From: Camelus bactrianus
Lineage: Eukaryota; Chordata; Mammalia; Artiodactyla; Camelidae
NCBI RefSeq assembly: GCF_048773025.1
Contig: NC_133570.1
Coordinates: 21,488,001-21,552,000 of the forward strand
DNA: 64,000 nt
Direction: 5' to 3'
Shown here: positions 33,309-44,540 of the stretch, piece after piece
Numbering within the stretch: the first letter of the stretch is position 1
How the letters are laid out: the number at the start of each line of letters is the position of its first letter
Made by a program: the position numbers and the translations under genes
The notes under the pieces: generated by a model
Told to the model about the DNA's origin: nothing
The model's input: only the letters and a program-made list of their open reading frames with translations
Databases searched by the model: none

Positions 33309-34044
33309 ATGGCCTGGATGCCTCTACTCCTCGGCCTCCTGGCTCGCTGCACAGGTGCTGCCTCTAGGATCACATCCACACCCGCCCAGGGCTGGGGACA
33401 AGCCTGGCTCTGACTGAGCTCAGAAGGGAGCTGCCAGTGGGTGAAGGTGGCTGGTGGTCCTGCTGCAGGATGAGGGGCTGGAAGGGATGACATCCCACAC
33501 TGTGCTCAGTGCTGTGTGAGCCCCGAGGGGCTGCACCTGCCAGAGAAAGGGGGGCAGGTTTCTCATTTGTTCACGGACTCCATCCACCCACCATGCCCGT
33601 GGGTCACTGGGGGTGAGACTGATGGAAGGGGCCTCTGGGGGCCCAGGGAACCCCTGGGGCCCAATGCAGGTCAGCTGCTGGGGTCTCCTGGGAAAAGGTC
33701 CTTCATCTTCCAGCCCAGGTGTCCTTTCTCTCCTGCAGCCTCTGTCGCCTCCTACGAACTGACTCAGTCACCCTCGGTGTGAGTGAATCCGGGACAGATG
33801 GACGGCCAAGATAATCTGTGTTGGGGACAACATTGGAAGTAAAAGTGCTTACTGGTACCAGAAGAAGACAGGCCGGGCCCCTGTGCTGGTCATATATGGT
33901 GATAACAGCCAGGCCTTAGGCATCCCGGACTAGTTCTCAGGCTCCAACTCAGGGAACACAGCCGCCCTGACCATCAGCAGGGCCCAGGCCAAGGCCGAGG
34001 CTGATCATTACTGTCAGGTGTGGGACAGCAGTAGTGATAATGCT
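33309..34044 (+). pseudogene. V8: IGLV3-like SYELT segment, broken and without octamer
   Basis: Leader exon 33309-33354 is open ([15 protein letters not shown]); the intron is 384 bp like V1 and V13; the V exon would be 33739-34044. A TGA (33780-33782) follows [10 protein letters not shown], and a 4-nt insertion follows soon after (GACAGATGGACGGCC against GACAGACGGCC in V1). The promoter has lost about 18 bp including the octamer, compared with V13. The heptamer is perfect but the spacer is 22 bp. Its 3' flank is the V2-type module, not the V1/V13 type, so the segment is a hybrid. Confidence 0.92.
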
Positions 34045-34082
34045 CACAGTGACACAGGCAGATCGGGAATTGGACACAAACC
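34045..34082 (+). other. V8 recombination signal (22-bp spacer)
   Basis: Heptamer CACAGTG 34045-34051, nonamer ACACAAACC 34074-34082; the spacer is one base short of 23. Confidence 0.85.
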
Positions 34083-35280
34083 CCCTCCATCTGTGTCACC
34101 CTCTCCTCCAGCCCCAGAAGGCCTGTGGACAAAGCAGTGACAGGTCTGGCCCAGTTCCGCCAGATGTGAGCTCCCAGGCTGCACTCCGCCCACCCCCCGC
34201 CCTCCAGGCAGCTCTTCACATGCTGGATCAGGGGTGAAACATTGCCTGGCTGGACCAGTGTGTCCTGGGGTTGTCTCAATCGGCCATGAATAGGGGACAG
34301 AGGTCCTGAATGGAAGGACAGTCAGTGGGACACATCTGACCAGTGGTAATTACCTCAGCATCTCCTTTTGTGGTCACCAGATTATCCAGCATCAGACTCA
34401 GAATCTGCTTGCTCATCTGAGCCACCGAATAGGCAGAAATTTCATGCACACCCAGACCACTGGGTCCACGGCGAGCAGCTATGTTGACCAAATTAACCCT
34501 CACCCTGTGCCATGACCTCACCGGGTCACATGGGATTTCATGGCTGGATCCTGCACCTTAGCGGGGCCCCCAGTGACAGTGGGATGACAAGGAGAGTCCA
34601 GGAGCTCCCTATAGCCTGACTGAGGCAGGAGGGGTGGGGTGACTGGTCTCCCGGGGATGGATGGACAGGGTGGGAGGGGAGCAGAAGTAGAGAGGGTCCT
34701 GGGGTTCAGTCCAGCAGGGACCTCTGTCACCCAAGTCTGGCTGCACTCTCAGGGGACACAGGGCCATCGCATCACATCCCCCCACTCCGGGAAAGGGTTG
34801 TTCTCTCCATGGGTTTGCAGTGTCTTTGTCCCAAACATGCCCCTGCATGTCCTCTCGTGTGGCACGTCCTGTCCCCTAACACTGGAGGGATGGGGAAAAC
34901 TGGAAGGGAACAAACCCACCGCCATGTGGGTCCCAGCATTTCCACACCCCTGGTGTCTGTGCTGCTAAGAACTGTAAGAAAGTCTGAAGGAGTCTCTGAA
35001 AGACAAAGGGACAGACTGCAGGGAGTAAGGACACAGATGGAAAAGTGGGACCAATGAAGTCTACTCCTTCTGTGCTTAAGATTTAGACCAGCCAGGGAGG
35101 GGGCTGCCAAGAGCCAAGGTCTGAGAGAGATGGTCAGGTTGGCCTGGCAGGGACAGCCTTGAAGGCCAGGGTCCGTCTCTGCCCACACCTGCTCCCTCCC
35201 TCCCTCCCTGTTCTGAGGAAAGTGTCCTCTGCTTTCTCTGGACTTGCTGTTCACAAACTGTAAGTGAGACTTTTCCCTTG
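34083..35280. repeat. Duplicated 3' module, copy B (after V8)
   Basis: Matches the flank after V2 (4,789-5,930) through the shared block at 34,220-34,360 and on to 35,200, ending before an antisense L1. No gene seen. Confidence 0.8.
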
Positions 35281-35289
35281 GGAATTTTC

Positions 35290-36169
35290 TTCCCCTGTTT
35301 CTTTTTTCTTTTTTAAGTTGTAATTTACATACACTAAAAATCACAATTTTTAGAAACACTTCTATGAGTATTTATAAATGCATGTAGAGATGTAAGCATC
35401 CCACCACCGCAGCAGACAGCAGCTCAGTCATTCCCATAATTTCCCCGGGCGCCTTTGGAGTCGTCACTTCCTCCAGCCCCACCTCTGGGACTGTTGGTCT
35501 GCTGTCCGTCCCTACAGTTGGGTCCTGGTCACAACATCATGAAATGCAATACACAAGGGAGCCCTTTGATTCTGGCTTCTTTCACCCAGTGGGATGCACC
35601 TGAGATCCGTCTGTGTTGTTTTCGGTGCTAATAGTTCACTGCAGGCCCCCTACTGAGTAGATTCCGCTGCATGGATGCACCTCAGTTGGTTTATCCTCCA
35701 CGCTTCTAAAATTAGGGTTGGATCGAGAGTCCACTCTTTGACAATTTCACAAAAAACATTTACAACACTTGTTATAGGTACTTTGTGGCCGTAAGTTTTC
35801 ACTTCACTCAGAGAAACACCTGGGAATGGAATTGATGGCTCCTACGGCAGGTACAGGAGCGCCTGTCTAAGACTCTGGCAAACTATTATCCAGCGTGGGC
35901 GCCCGACGTTGCTTTCTGTGGTCCTCAGCCACTGAGGAGAGTTCCCCTTGCTGCCCACCCCCTGAGCTCTGGGCATATTAGGTTCTTATCAGAGTCATTC
36001 TTGCGTGTGCTATGTGGCATCACGTTTTAATTTTCATTTCTTAAGTGACTTTTGATGGTGACCATCTTTCATGGGCTTATTTGTCATCTGTGCATCTTCT
36101 TGGTCAAGTGTTTGATCAAACCATTGCCCGAAGTTCAAGCTCAGAGTACCCCAGCATTATGTGTACTCA

Positions 36170-36217
<48 letters not shown>

Positions 36218-37300
36218 TATTTCTGTGCGATAATATCATGTATGTAGTTTGAAATCTAGCAGAGAGGTCAAGGAGTAACTCAGTTCCACGACCTCAAGGC
36301 CCCTTGTGTTACCTTTATAACAACACACACTTCCTCTCTCCCGTGCCCCCTCCCTGCCCCTAACCCCTGCAGCCACTACCTAGTTCTTCATTTCTAATTT
36401 TGTTCTGAAGTTCTACAAAGAAATAACAACTAGACTCATAGAGAATTCAGGCTTTTAGGATTGCCATTTTTCGCTCTGCATAACCCCCTGCAGATTTCTC
36501 AAAACTGCCCTGTGCTCTAAGAGTCCCTTTCTCCTCAGGGCTGAGTCCTGTTCCAATATTCAGGTACAGGGTCTGGGACCCAGCCACCCTCTGCAGGACA
36601 TCGGATCAGTCTCCCTTGTGGGCTTTTGTGTGGAATTTACTCCAAAAAGCCATGCACAGGGCTCTCTGTGATCACCAGCTTTCGTTTCTTTAACTAAAGT
36701 GACAGGAGAGCAGTTGCTGGATCATAAGGTCCCAACTGCAATTTAGGTTTTTCAGATGCTTCCACACTTTCTAAATGACTAGTCCAGTTCACATCCCAAC
36801 AACGTCGCAGGAGGGACCCTATTGTCCACGGCTATGCAGTATCCAGGCTGTCACTGTTTTTCACTTCAGCCGTGCTGATGGGTGTGCCGGTGTACCTCAT
36901 GCTGCTGCACCGGCATCACCCTCATGGCTACCTATCAGTGTATTTCCATGTTTCTTGTCTCTGCATCCTCTTCCATGAAATACTTGCTCTTGTCTTTTGT
37001 TCATTCTCTAAATGGACTGTGTTGGTTAAGACCTACTATTTAATTCTGAGAATTCGTTCCATACTCTAAACACTAGGTGTGTGTTGGATACACGGTTAGC
37101 AAAATTTTCTATGTGTCTATTACTTGTTTATTTTACCCTCATTAAATATATTTGAAAACCAACAGATTCTAATTTTTGTGAGATTCAACTTATCAAATTT
37201 TCCTTTTATAAATCTTGCTTCTGGTGTCATCAAAAGATTCCTCTATCACCCCACATCCTGGTGATCTTCTTCACTGGATTTCACTAAAACAGGCACCACG
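35290..37300 (-). mobile_element. Antisense old L1 tail, copy A (upstream of V9)
   Basis: Follows the reversed L1M-type 3' region in order: TTTAAGTTGTAATTTACATA (35,312), TGGCTTCTTTCACCCAGTGG (35,574), GGGAATGGAATTGATGGCTC (35,822), TTTTAATTTTCATTTCTTAA (36,026). It is duplicated with V11's upstream region at 44,540-46,480. Confidence 0.75.
36172..36215. repeat. (TG)n microsatellite
   Basis: An uninterrupted 44-bp TG run. The paralogous position near 45,428-45,441 holds only a short interrupted run, so the array expanded (or shrank there) after duplication. Confidence 0.95.
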
Positions 37301-37663
37301 ACATAAATGACCCACAATGTGCTCAGGAGAACAAGACCAACTTCGCTGTTTCCAAAGATGGAATTCTGGCCTCTCAAGAAGCTTGGTGACCCCTGTCCCC
37401 ACAGCAAATGCTATGAGCATTGCCCAGCCCCCCATGCAATGCCCTCAGCACTAGACAGGATACCTGTGTCACCCAGGCCCAGACTGAGGTGTGCCTGCAC
37501 GTGCTGGGGGCAGGGGGCAGCACTTCCTCACTCAGCATCAGAGGCACTTCTGGGACCTGGGCCTGGGCCTGGGAGTGGGGCCCCCACTGATATCTTGCAT
37601 TGAGCCCAGCTGCTCTCTGCTCAGCTGGGAGCCGATCACCAAGGACACAGGGCCAGGAAGTAG

Positions 37664-37700
37664 ATTTGCATGAGGATGTCCCTTCAAAGGATAAGAGAGG
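37664..37700 (+). promoter_or_regulatory. V9 promoter: perfect octamer and TATA-like box
   Basis: ATTTGCAT 37664-37671 and GGATAAGAGA near 37689-37698, in a flank shared with V7 and V11 (CAGGAAGTAG before the octamer). Confidence 0.92.
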
Positions 37701-37757
37701 CCTCCAGACAGCAGCCCCACCTGTGGGCTCAGAGGCAGAGCTCAGGGCGCCTCCACC

Positions 37758-38242
37758 ATGGCCTGGACCCCCCTCCTGCTGCCCCTCCTCTCTCTCTGCA
37801 CAGGTGCTGCCCCCAGGGCTCTGCCCTCAGTGGATTCTCAGCTTGGTCTTCTCCAAACCAGGAGCTCAGCCCAAGCACAGCCTCAGGGCAGGAAGAGAAG
37901 GGGCCCTTCATCCTCAAGCCCCCTCTTCTCTTGTCTCTCACAGGCTCCGTGACCTCCTATGAGCTGACCCAGCAGGCTTCAGTGTCCGTGGACTTGCAAC
38001 AGATGGCCAGGATCACCTGCTCTGGAGACCTACTGGACAAAAAATATACTCAGTGGTACCAGCAGAAGCCAGGCCAGGCCCCTGTGCTGGTCATTTACAA
38101 AGATAGTGAAAGACCCTCAGGGATCCCTGAGCGATTCTCTGGCTCAAGCTCAGGCAAGACAGCCACCCTGACCATCAGCGGGGCCCAGGGAGACGATGAG
38201 GCCGACTATTACTGTCAGTCAGCAGACAGCAGTGCTAATGCT
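37758..38242 (+). CDS. V9: IGLV3-25-like lambda variable segment, open, hybrid
   Basis: Leader exon 37758-37803 ([15 protein letters not shown], as in the SSALT group), intron 37804-37943 (140 bp), V exon 37944-38242. The mature product begins [38 protein letters not shown]2 [18 protein letters not shown]3 start QSADSSANA. This is close to human IGLV3-25/IGLV3-10 from memory. The intron matches SSALT introns only for about its first 20 bp, so promoter and leader come from one subgroup and the V exon from another. Frame, splice sites and signal are intact. Confidence 0.93.
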
Positions 38243-38281
38243 CACAGTGACACAGGCAGATGGGGAAGTGGGACACAAACC
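38243..38281 (+). other. V9 recombination signal (23-bp spacer)
   Basis: Heptamer CACAGTG 38243-38249, 23-bp spacer, nonamer ACACAAACC 38273-38281. Confidence 0.95.
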
Positions 38282-39407
38282 CCCTCCCCATCGGTGTCAC
38301 CCTCTCCTCCAGCCCCAGGAGCCTGTGGACAAAACAGTGACAGATCAGCCAGGTTCCCCCAGATCTGAGCTCCCAGGATGTCTTCCCTCCTCAGCCCTGC
38401 CCTCCAGGCATCTCTGTACACGGTGGATCAGACCTAGCCTTAGGGTGGCTGGGCCAAGATGTCCTGGTGTCTGGGCTATGAAACGAGTTGGGGAAAGAGG
38501 GCCTGAATGAGAGAACAGACAGAGGGAGACAGAGACTCAGTGGTAATGGACCCTGGATTTCCATGTGACGGTGACTGGCCATTCACCAGCCCAATTCTCC
38601 TGGACTGCTCCCCAGAACCACCCAGGTCATATGAGCTCCTGACGCCTTAGGTTCCCATGGCAACCTAGGTCCCTGAGCCGATCAAACTAGTGCAGCAGAC
38701 AATGTGGAGTCTCTCCTTCATGCTGATCCACCTCCTACTGGTTTTGGAGACTCTGCCAGCTCACAACTATGCCCTGACCAGGTTGGGCTGTTGTTGTAGA
38801 AATGGGCTCCCCCAAGGTCCAGCCCCTTCCCTGCGTGTGACTCAGGTCCAGTGATGCCTGACACCAAGGCTCCAAGTCCTTGCCTCAGTTCAGGATGACA
38901 TGCAGCGTCCCCAACCCAAGTCCTCAGCCGTCACCGCAATGCAGCTGTGACCAGTGGCCTCCCTTGCTTCCTTCCAGAGAGATCTCATTCAACCTCGTGC
39001 ATGCATTTTTCAGAGTGAATTCCCAAGGATCCCAAAAACAAATGGATCATCCTGAGGGAAGAGTATCAGAGACGAGATCTGCACAGAGAGCACTCTGCAG
39101 CCTGCAAATAGTCCTAACCTTCTGATGAACTCCCAGGAGGGAGGCATCATCCTGAGGTTGAGGAAGGAGCCACCAAAGATGTTGGAGGAAGTTCCACAGA
39201 ATCACACAAACATCAGAAGAGGGCTGCTCCCCAGTCAGAGGGGGAAGCTCCAAATTAAGGCCTCAGGGTGACCAGTCAGAAGAACTCACACTAGTAGTGG
39301 AGATAATCAGCCCCATATGAAAGGCCACCCTGGTTACTTTTAAGAAAATGTAAAAGCAAATATAGAAAGGATTTAAGTGTCTCCAAGTCACTTTAGAGGA
39401 ATAACAG

Positions 39408-39425
39408 AGAAAAGAGAGAAAAAAA

Positions 39426-39474
<49 letters not shown>

Positions 39475-39690
39475 GAAAGAAAGAAAGGGAAAGAAAGGAG
39501 GGAAGGAAGGAAGAAAGAAAGGAAGGAAGGAAGGAAGGAAGGAAAGAAGGAAGGAAGAAAGAAAAGAAGGAAGAAGCAAAGAAAGAAAGGAAAGAAGGAA
39601 GAGAGAGAGAAAGAAAGGAAGGAAGGAAGAGAGAGAGAAAGAAAGGAAGGAAGGAAGGAAGAGAGAAAGAAAGGAAGGAAGAAAAATCAA
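39408..39690. repeat. (GAAA)n/(GGAA)n polypurine tract
   Basis: About 280 bp of almost pure A/G on the + strand, GAAA-rich at the left and GGAA-rich at the right, with internal mirror symmetry. Copy B (about 62,085-62,105) has only a short A-rich stretch. Lys/Arg-rich and Phe/Leu/Ser-rich frames here are artefacts of composition. Confidence 0.95.
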
Positions 39691-40654
39691 ACATACAGGG
39701 AGAAATAAAAAATAACCTGTACCCAGCAAGGAAAATTCACAATACCTGAATCCTATCAGAAATATCCTATAAAGAATCAGGAGAATAAGAGCCATAATAA
39801 GTAGAAAAATTAATTAATTGAAGCTTGCCCTGGAATTGCCCAGACAAGGAGACAAAAGCAATGTTTAAAACTTTATTCCATTTTTTCTTGAGGTCAAGGA
39901 AAGATTGAACATGTTAAGTGGAGACATGAAACATTGAAAAATAATGCCTATTACACTTCTACAAATGAAACCCACAGCAACTAAGATCAAAATACAACGG
40001 GTGAGACTGACAGCACTTAGACGTTGGAAAAGAAAACACGAGTGAACCTGATGACATAACAACCGAACCTAAACTCTGCAAATCCAAAAACAGAGAAAGT
40101 ATGACCCCAAAATTGACCAGGGACATCACCCCGTCTCTAACACACCACTCATGCGGCCTGAGAGAAAGTCTAATGTTAACCTGTTTCCCACAGCATTCAA
40201 AGGTCTGGAATCTGACTGAAGCTCGGTTTCTGCGGGCAGCACAGGCAAATTCCAAGACTCAGGTGGACTGAGAAAGACTTAGGAGGCCAGCAGGAGGGAC
40301 TGAGAGATTCCTCGGGGACAGAGACCCGAGCTCCTGAGGCGACTGGGCACACGGAATTGGGGTGGGGGCTCAGCTCACGCCAGCATGAACCCAGCTTAAC
40401 TAATTACATGTGAACTGGCTCCAGTTTTGAATAAGGTCCCACCCTCAGGCACTCCCGGTTAGGACTCCAGCTGGTGAGTGTGAGGTGTCCCACACGCGTG
40501 TGTGCACTTTGGGGTGGCCGGAAATTTTTCTCAGTGTCAAATGTCACAACCCCAAATCTGTTCCTTCATCATGTTCCTACTCCTGTTCCAATGCCTGTGC
40601 TGTGTAGTAAGTATCCGGATAAGGAATAAGGATGTTAACAGTTATAAGAGGAGT

Positions 40655-40875
40655 GAACATTCGTGAGTGCTTACTACTTGTCAAGCACCATCAAAGTTCT
40701 TCCTATTTACTACCTTCTTGAATCACAAATAATCTGTGAGAAAGCACTCCCTTGACAACCCAGGTCACAGATGGGGAAACTGAGGCGTGCAGGGCTGAGC
40801 ACCTTGGTCCAAGTCAGAACAAGAATGTGGCAGCCCGGCAGCACACCAAGTTCTCTCCAGCCCGGAACCCCCGGT
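40655..40875 (+). mobile_element. MIR SINE relic
   Basis: GAGTGCTTACTACTTGTCAAGCAC, then CACAGATGGGGAAACTGAGGC and AATGTGGCAGCCCGG follow the MIR consensus in order and spacing. Confidence 0.85.
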
Positions 40876-41560
40876 CTTCAGCACCTTCCTGCGGCCTCTC
40901 ACTATGCTTTCAGCTGAGACATGACATTTTCTAACGTGCAGGAAAGTCCTCTCTCCTATTTCAAACAGAAGTGACCGATATTGTGACTTTGCTATGCTGC
41001 CCTGTTCAATAGAAATAAAATTTGAAGCCCATCTGTCATTTAAAAATTTTTTCAATAGACACTTTAAAAAAATTAAGAGATGTAGATGCAGTTAGATTCC
41101 ATGATAGCTTTGCCTTAATTCTGTTCACTGAAAGTATCATTTCAATATGAATTAAATGTACAAATATTGAAACATTCTACACTACACTGTCCTAAATCTT
41201 TGGCACCTGCTGGGTATTTCAGATCGACAGCCTATCTCTACTGGGTCCACCCGCACTGCATGATCAGCAGCCACCTTGATTGTGGCCACCATATTGGACA
41301 GAGCAGGTGAGCTGGATGAGGTTTCCTTGGGTAACTGTGCCTGCAACATATAGTCCCCACCACCAGGAGGCGACAGCGGATCCCAAACACAAAGGCCTCA
41401 TTGGGGAGAAACTGCTGCCCCACTTTCCACCCAAGTCAGTGTCACTGAGGCCACCCAGAAACGAGGGGATTTATACATATCCACAAAGCTTCCCTCTGGA
41501 AGATAAGATAGCAAATGCAATTTTACAGATCAAGCTGAGCCATCAAGCACAGCTTTATTA

Positions 41561-42341
41561 TAGTGCAAAATGAGTAACACTAGTGTGTACATTTCTCAGT
41601 AAACATTGCTACAAGCATCCCTCTCAGTGGGAAGAAGGCTTCCATAAACCCCACGACAAGTCGCAAAGTTATAGTTTGTGCAGAGATCTAGAAGCGAAAG
41701 TGGATCATAAGGAATATTTTATTGATGTAGGATACAGAAGAGAGGGTTGTGACAGGAGGGTCTCAGGGGCCTGGGGTGGGGGAGGCAGGAAGGTGGGGGG
41801 GTGAGGCAGGGCGGGGCAAGGTGGGGACTGAGTGGTCAGGCTCTGAGGTCAGTCCCCTGTGTGGAATCTTGACCCACTCATCGCTTTCTGGGGGACCCTG
41901 GGAACATCGTTGAACCTCCCAATGCAGGTTCCTCCTCATTAGACTGGGGAGAGGTTGTGCCTTCAGCAGAGGGCGCTGTTGAGTTATTATGATGCCAGGT
42001 GAGGTGGTACAGGAAAACTCACCAAGGGCCTGGCACCTATTGGCAGCTCCAAGGTAGTCATTCTGCTGAACTAGGTACATGCGAAGGATGGGACCCATCC
42101 TGGGAGCATCCAGGGCACTGTAGGTTCTGGTTTGAGGACCCTCAGAGGTCCAGGGCCCCTGGGCAAGGTCCAGTGCAAGGAGCATGACTGATGCTTCCTT
42201 GAAGACTTTTCTCTTGGGGAGAATAACTCTCATTCTGAAACCCCCACCTGGCCCTTCTGACCTCAGGGAATTACCAGAGTGAGGTCCCTGGGCTCAGGGC
42301 TCAGACAAGAGCTGAGCCACAAGAGGGGGAGTGGGGATTAG
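41561..42341. other. V10 upstream region
   Basis: No gene recognised apart from the CTCF-like motif at 41,963. If copy B of the preceding module continues, a paralogue of this region should lie just past the right edge of the window. Confidence 0.5.
41963..41976 (+). promoter_or_regulatory. CTCF-core-like motif upstream of V10
   Basis: TCAGCAGAGGGCGC matches the CTCF core apart from the first base, on the gene strand, 379 bp upstream of the V10 octamer. Confidence 0.6.
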
Positions 42342-42400
42342 ATTTGCATTCAATGCTCCTCCCTTCTCGAGCTGTGTCTGGGAGAGGAGAGGATAAAACA
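42342..42400 (+). promoter_or_regulatory. V10 promoter: perfect octamer and TATA-like box
   Basis: ATTTGCAT 42342-42349 and GGATAAAACA 42391-42400, a better TATA match than in the other groups. Confidence 0.92.
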
Positions 42401-42464
42401 GGGGCTTGGAGAGGCTGTCCAGATGGGCATCCTCAGGGCAGAGCTCATGAAGACTCTCCCCACT

Positions 42465-42951
42465 ATGGCCTGGGCTCCCTCCTACCTCCTGCCTCTCCTT
42501 TTCTCCACAGGTCAGAGTGGCCCAGGGCCCTCGGGGGCCTCTCAACCCCTTCCTCCAAGCAGGGTACTCAGGGTCACCTGTCCAGTCTCAGTACACTCAG
42601 CCTCATCCCTGCATCTCTGTTCGCAGGTCTCTGTGCTGCGCCTGTGCTGACCCAGCCCCCGTCTGCCTCTGCCTCCCCGGGAACGGCGGTCAGGCTCCCC
42701 TGCACCCTGAGCAGTGAGCACAGCACGTACTACATTCACTGGTTTCAGCAGAGATCAGGGCAGAGCCCTTCATTCCTGATGAAGTTGACCAGTGATGGAA
42801 CAGTCACCAAGGGGGATGGGCTTCCCGGTCGCTTCTCAGGCTCTAGCTCCGGGGCTGACCGCTACCTGACCGTCTCCAACATCCAGTCCGAGGACGAGGC
42901 TGACTATTACTGTGGAGTCAACTATAAAAGTGACGACAAATTCGGGTAATC
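42465..42951 (+). CDS. V10: IGLV4 / mouse V-lambda-x-like variable segment, open to its last codons
   Basis: Leader exon 42465-42510 (MAWAPSYLLPLLFST); an in-frame ATG also lies at 42447 and would add MKTLPT. I chose 42465 because it gives the standard 46-nt leader exon. Intron 116 bp, V exon 42627-42951. The mature product begins APVLTQPPSASASPGT; CTLSSEHSTYYIHWFQQ has Cys and Trp; the long CDR2 KLTSDGTVTKGDGLPGRFSG and SSSGADRYLTVSNIQ are hallmarks of IGLV4 and mouse V-lambda-x; DEADYYC; CDR3 start GVNYKSDDKFG. A TAA (42947-42949) lies 2 nt before the heptamer and can be trimmed during joining. It is the only member of its family in the window. Confidence 0.88.
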
Positions 42952-42989
42952 CACAGTGACACAGACAACGGGGAAATGAGACCAAAACC
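42952..42989 (+). other. V10 recombination signal (22-bp spacer)
   Basis: Heptamer CACAGTG 42952-42958, spacer 22 bp, nonamer ACCAAAACC 42981-42989. Sequence is excellent; the spacer is one base short. Confidence 0.9.
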
Positions 42990-43839
42990 TCCTTCCCCGT
43001 ACCCTCTGCCTCATGGGGACCAGGGTGAGCTGCCCCCTGTCCCATCTGCCCAGGGCCCTGAATTTTGGGCCTCCTCCTTGCAAACTCATCACCCTCACTC
43101 TCTCCCCAAGACATCCTTTGGGGAAGCAGACACAGATTAAAATTTAGGTGGTTTTGACAACACAACATTCTGTTTTCTCCTCCCCAGGCCTGTGGGAATG
43201 ATGCTGAGAGAGACCTGACCGGCCCAGGGGCACATGACCTTGGATGGGGGTGCTGGGCTGAGATGACCCCAATCACAATAGCCACCAGGCCCTATGCTCC
43301 AACTGTAGGATCTCTCAGGGAAGGAACATGGATCGTGGGGTCCAGAAGTGACAATGAATATCTGACCATCGTGTGTCTCAACTCCGGTGCCCAAGGAGAA
43401 ATCAGGGAGTCCTGTCATGACTGGAGGCTCAGCAGGAAGCATGTGGCCTCAGGGCAGGGAGGACAGGAACCTTGACCCTGAGATTGGAACAGAGCTGTGT
43501 CCTGTAGAGAGTCAGGGCAAATGGGGGCGTCTGTGCAGGACAGACCTGGACCAGGCTGGGCTTCTCCAACTGGGGCAGATTCTCAGCTTGAGGTACGAAG
43601 AATGGCTCCATGTCTGCCCACAGGACATTCTTAGGACTGGTCAGGACCACGTGCCCTGGGACATCATTGGGATGGGAAATGGGATGCTGATGTGGAGAAT
43701 GTAGTCCCCCCACCACAAGTCTCAACCTGTGAGTGACGCAATCATAAGCATTTGCAAGGGAAATGTGTGGATGTGAGGTTCCTACACAGCATTTCTGGAT
43801 TTTGAAAAACAAACACATTTCACGCACCCGGACCACTGA
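42990..43839. other. V10 3' flank, unassigned
   Basis: No gene or recognised repeat. From about 43,840 the shared 3' module begins. Confidence 0.5.
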
Positions 43840-44540
43840 GTCCACGTGGAGCAGCTGTGTTGACCAATAACCCTGATCCTGGGCCCTGACCTGACCAGGG
43901 TCGGGTGGGATTTCAGGGCTGGATCCAAAACCTCAGCTGGGGCCCCAGTGATGGAGGGCTGACAGGGAGAGCCCAGGGGCTACCCGTGGCCTGGATGAGC
44001 ACATGGGGGCAGGAGGGGAGGGGTGGTGGGTCTCCCTGGGAAGGATGGGACGGGAGGAAAGGGAAGCAGGAGTAGAGAGGATCCTGCGGCTCAGTCCAGC
44101 AGGGACCTCTGTCACATGAGTCTGGCTGCACTCTTAGGAGACACAGGGCCATCAGGGAACAAACCCACCCCCACGTGGGTCCCAGCACCTCCACACCCCT
44201 GGTGTCTGTGCTGCTAAGAACTGGAAGAAAGTCTTCAGGAGCCTCTGATGGAGACACAGAGGGACAGACTGCAGGGAGTGAGGACACGGATGGAAAAGAG
44301 GGGCCAATGAAGACTATTCCCTCTGTGCTTACATGGTGACAAGCCAGGTAGGGGCTGCCAGCAAACAGCCTTGGCCAGAGAGGAACGGTCAGGGTGGCCT
44401 GCCGGGGACAGCATCGAAGGCCTGCGTCCACCTCTGCCCACACCTGATCCCTCCCTCCCTCCCTGTCCTGGGGAGTGTCCTCTAGTTTCTCCGGACTTGC
44501 TGTTCACAATCTCTAAGTGAGACTCTTGGGAGTCTTTTTC
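43840..44540. repeat. Duplicated 3' module, copy C (partial, after V10)
   Basis: Matches 5,150-5,920 and 34,450-35,280 by eye but lacks about 130 bp found in the others around 44,150 and lacks the first few hundred bases. It leads into the same antisense L1 as copy B. Confidence 0.75.

Larger units (their letters stand above)
38282..41560. repeat. Duplicated 3' module, copy A (after V9)
   Basis: Paralogous to 60,963-64,000 (after V14). Identity is clearly imperfect up to about 39,300, near-complete from about 40,070 to 41,040, low at 41,040-41,150, high again to about 41,470, then lower. It contains the purine tract 39,408-39,690 (absent from copy B) and a MIR. No coding gene seen. Confidence 0.9.

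Noticed and set aside
39263-39795. Long frames rich in Phe/Leu/Ser (minus strand) or Lys/Arg/Glu (plus strand)
   Set aside because: Produced by the GAAA/GGAA repeat; absent from the paralogous copy.
41763-42233. 156-aa minus-strand frame upstream of V10
   Set aside because: No recognisable domain, biased composition, opposite strand to all real genes here; probably chance.
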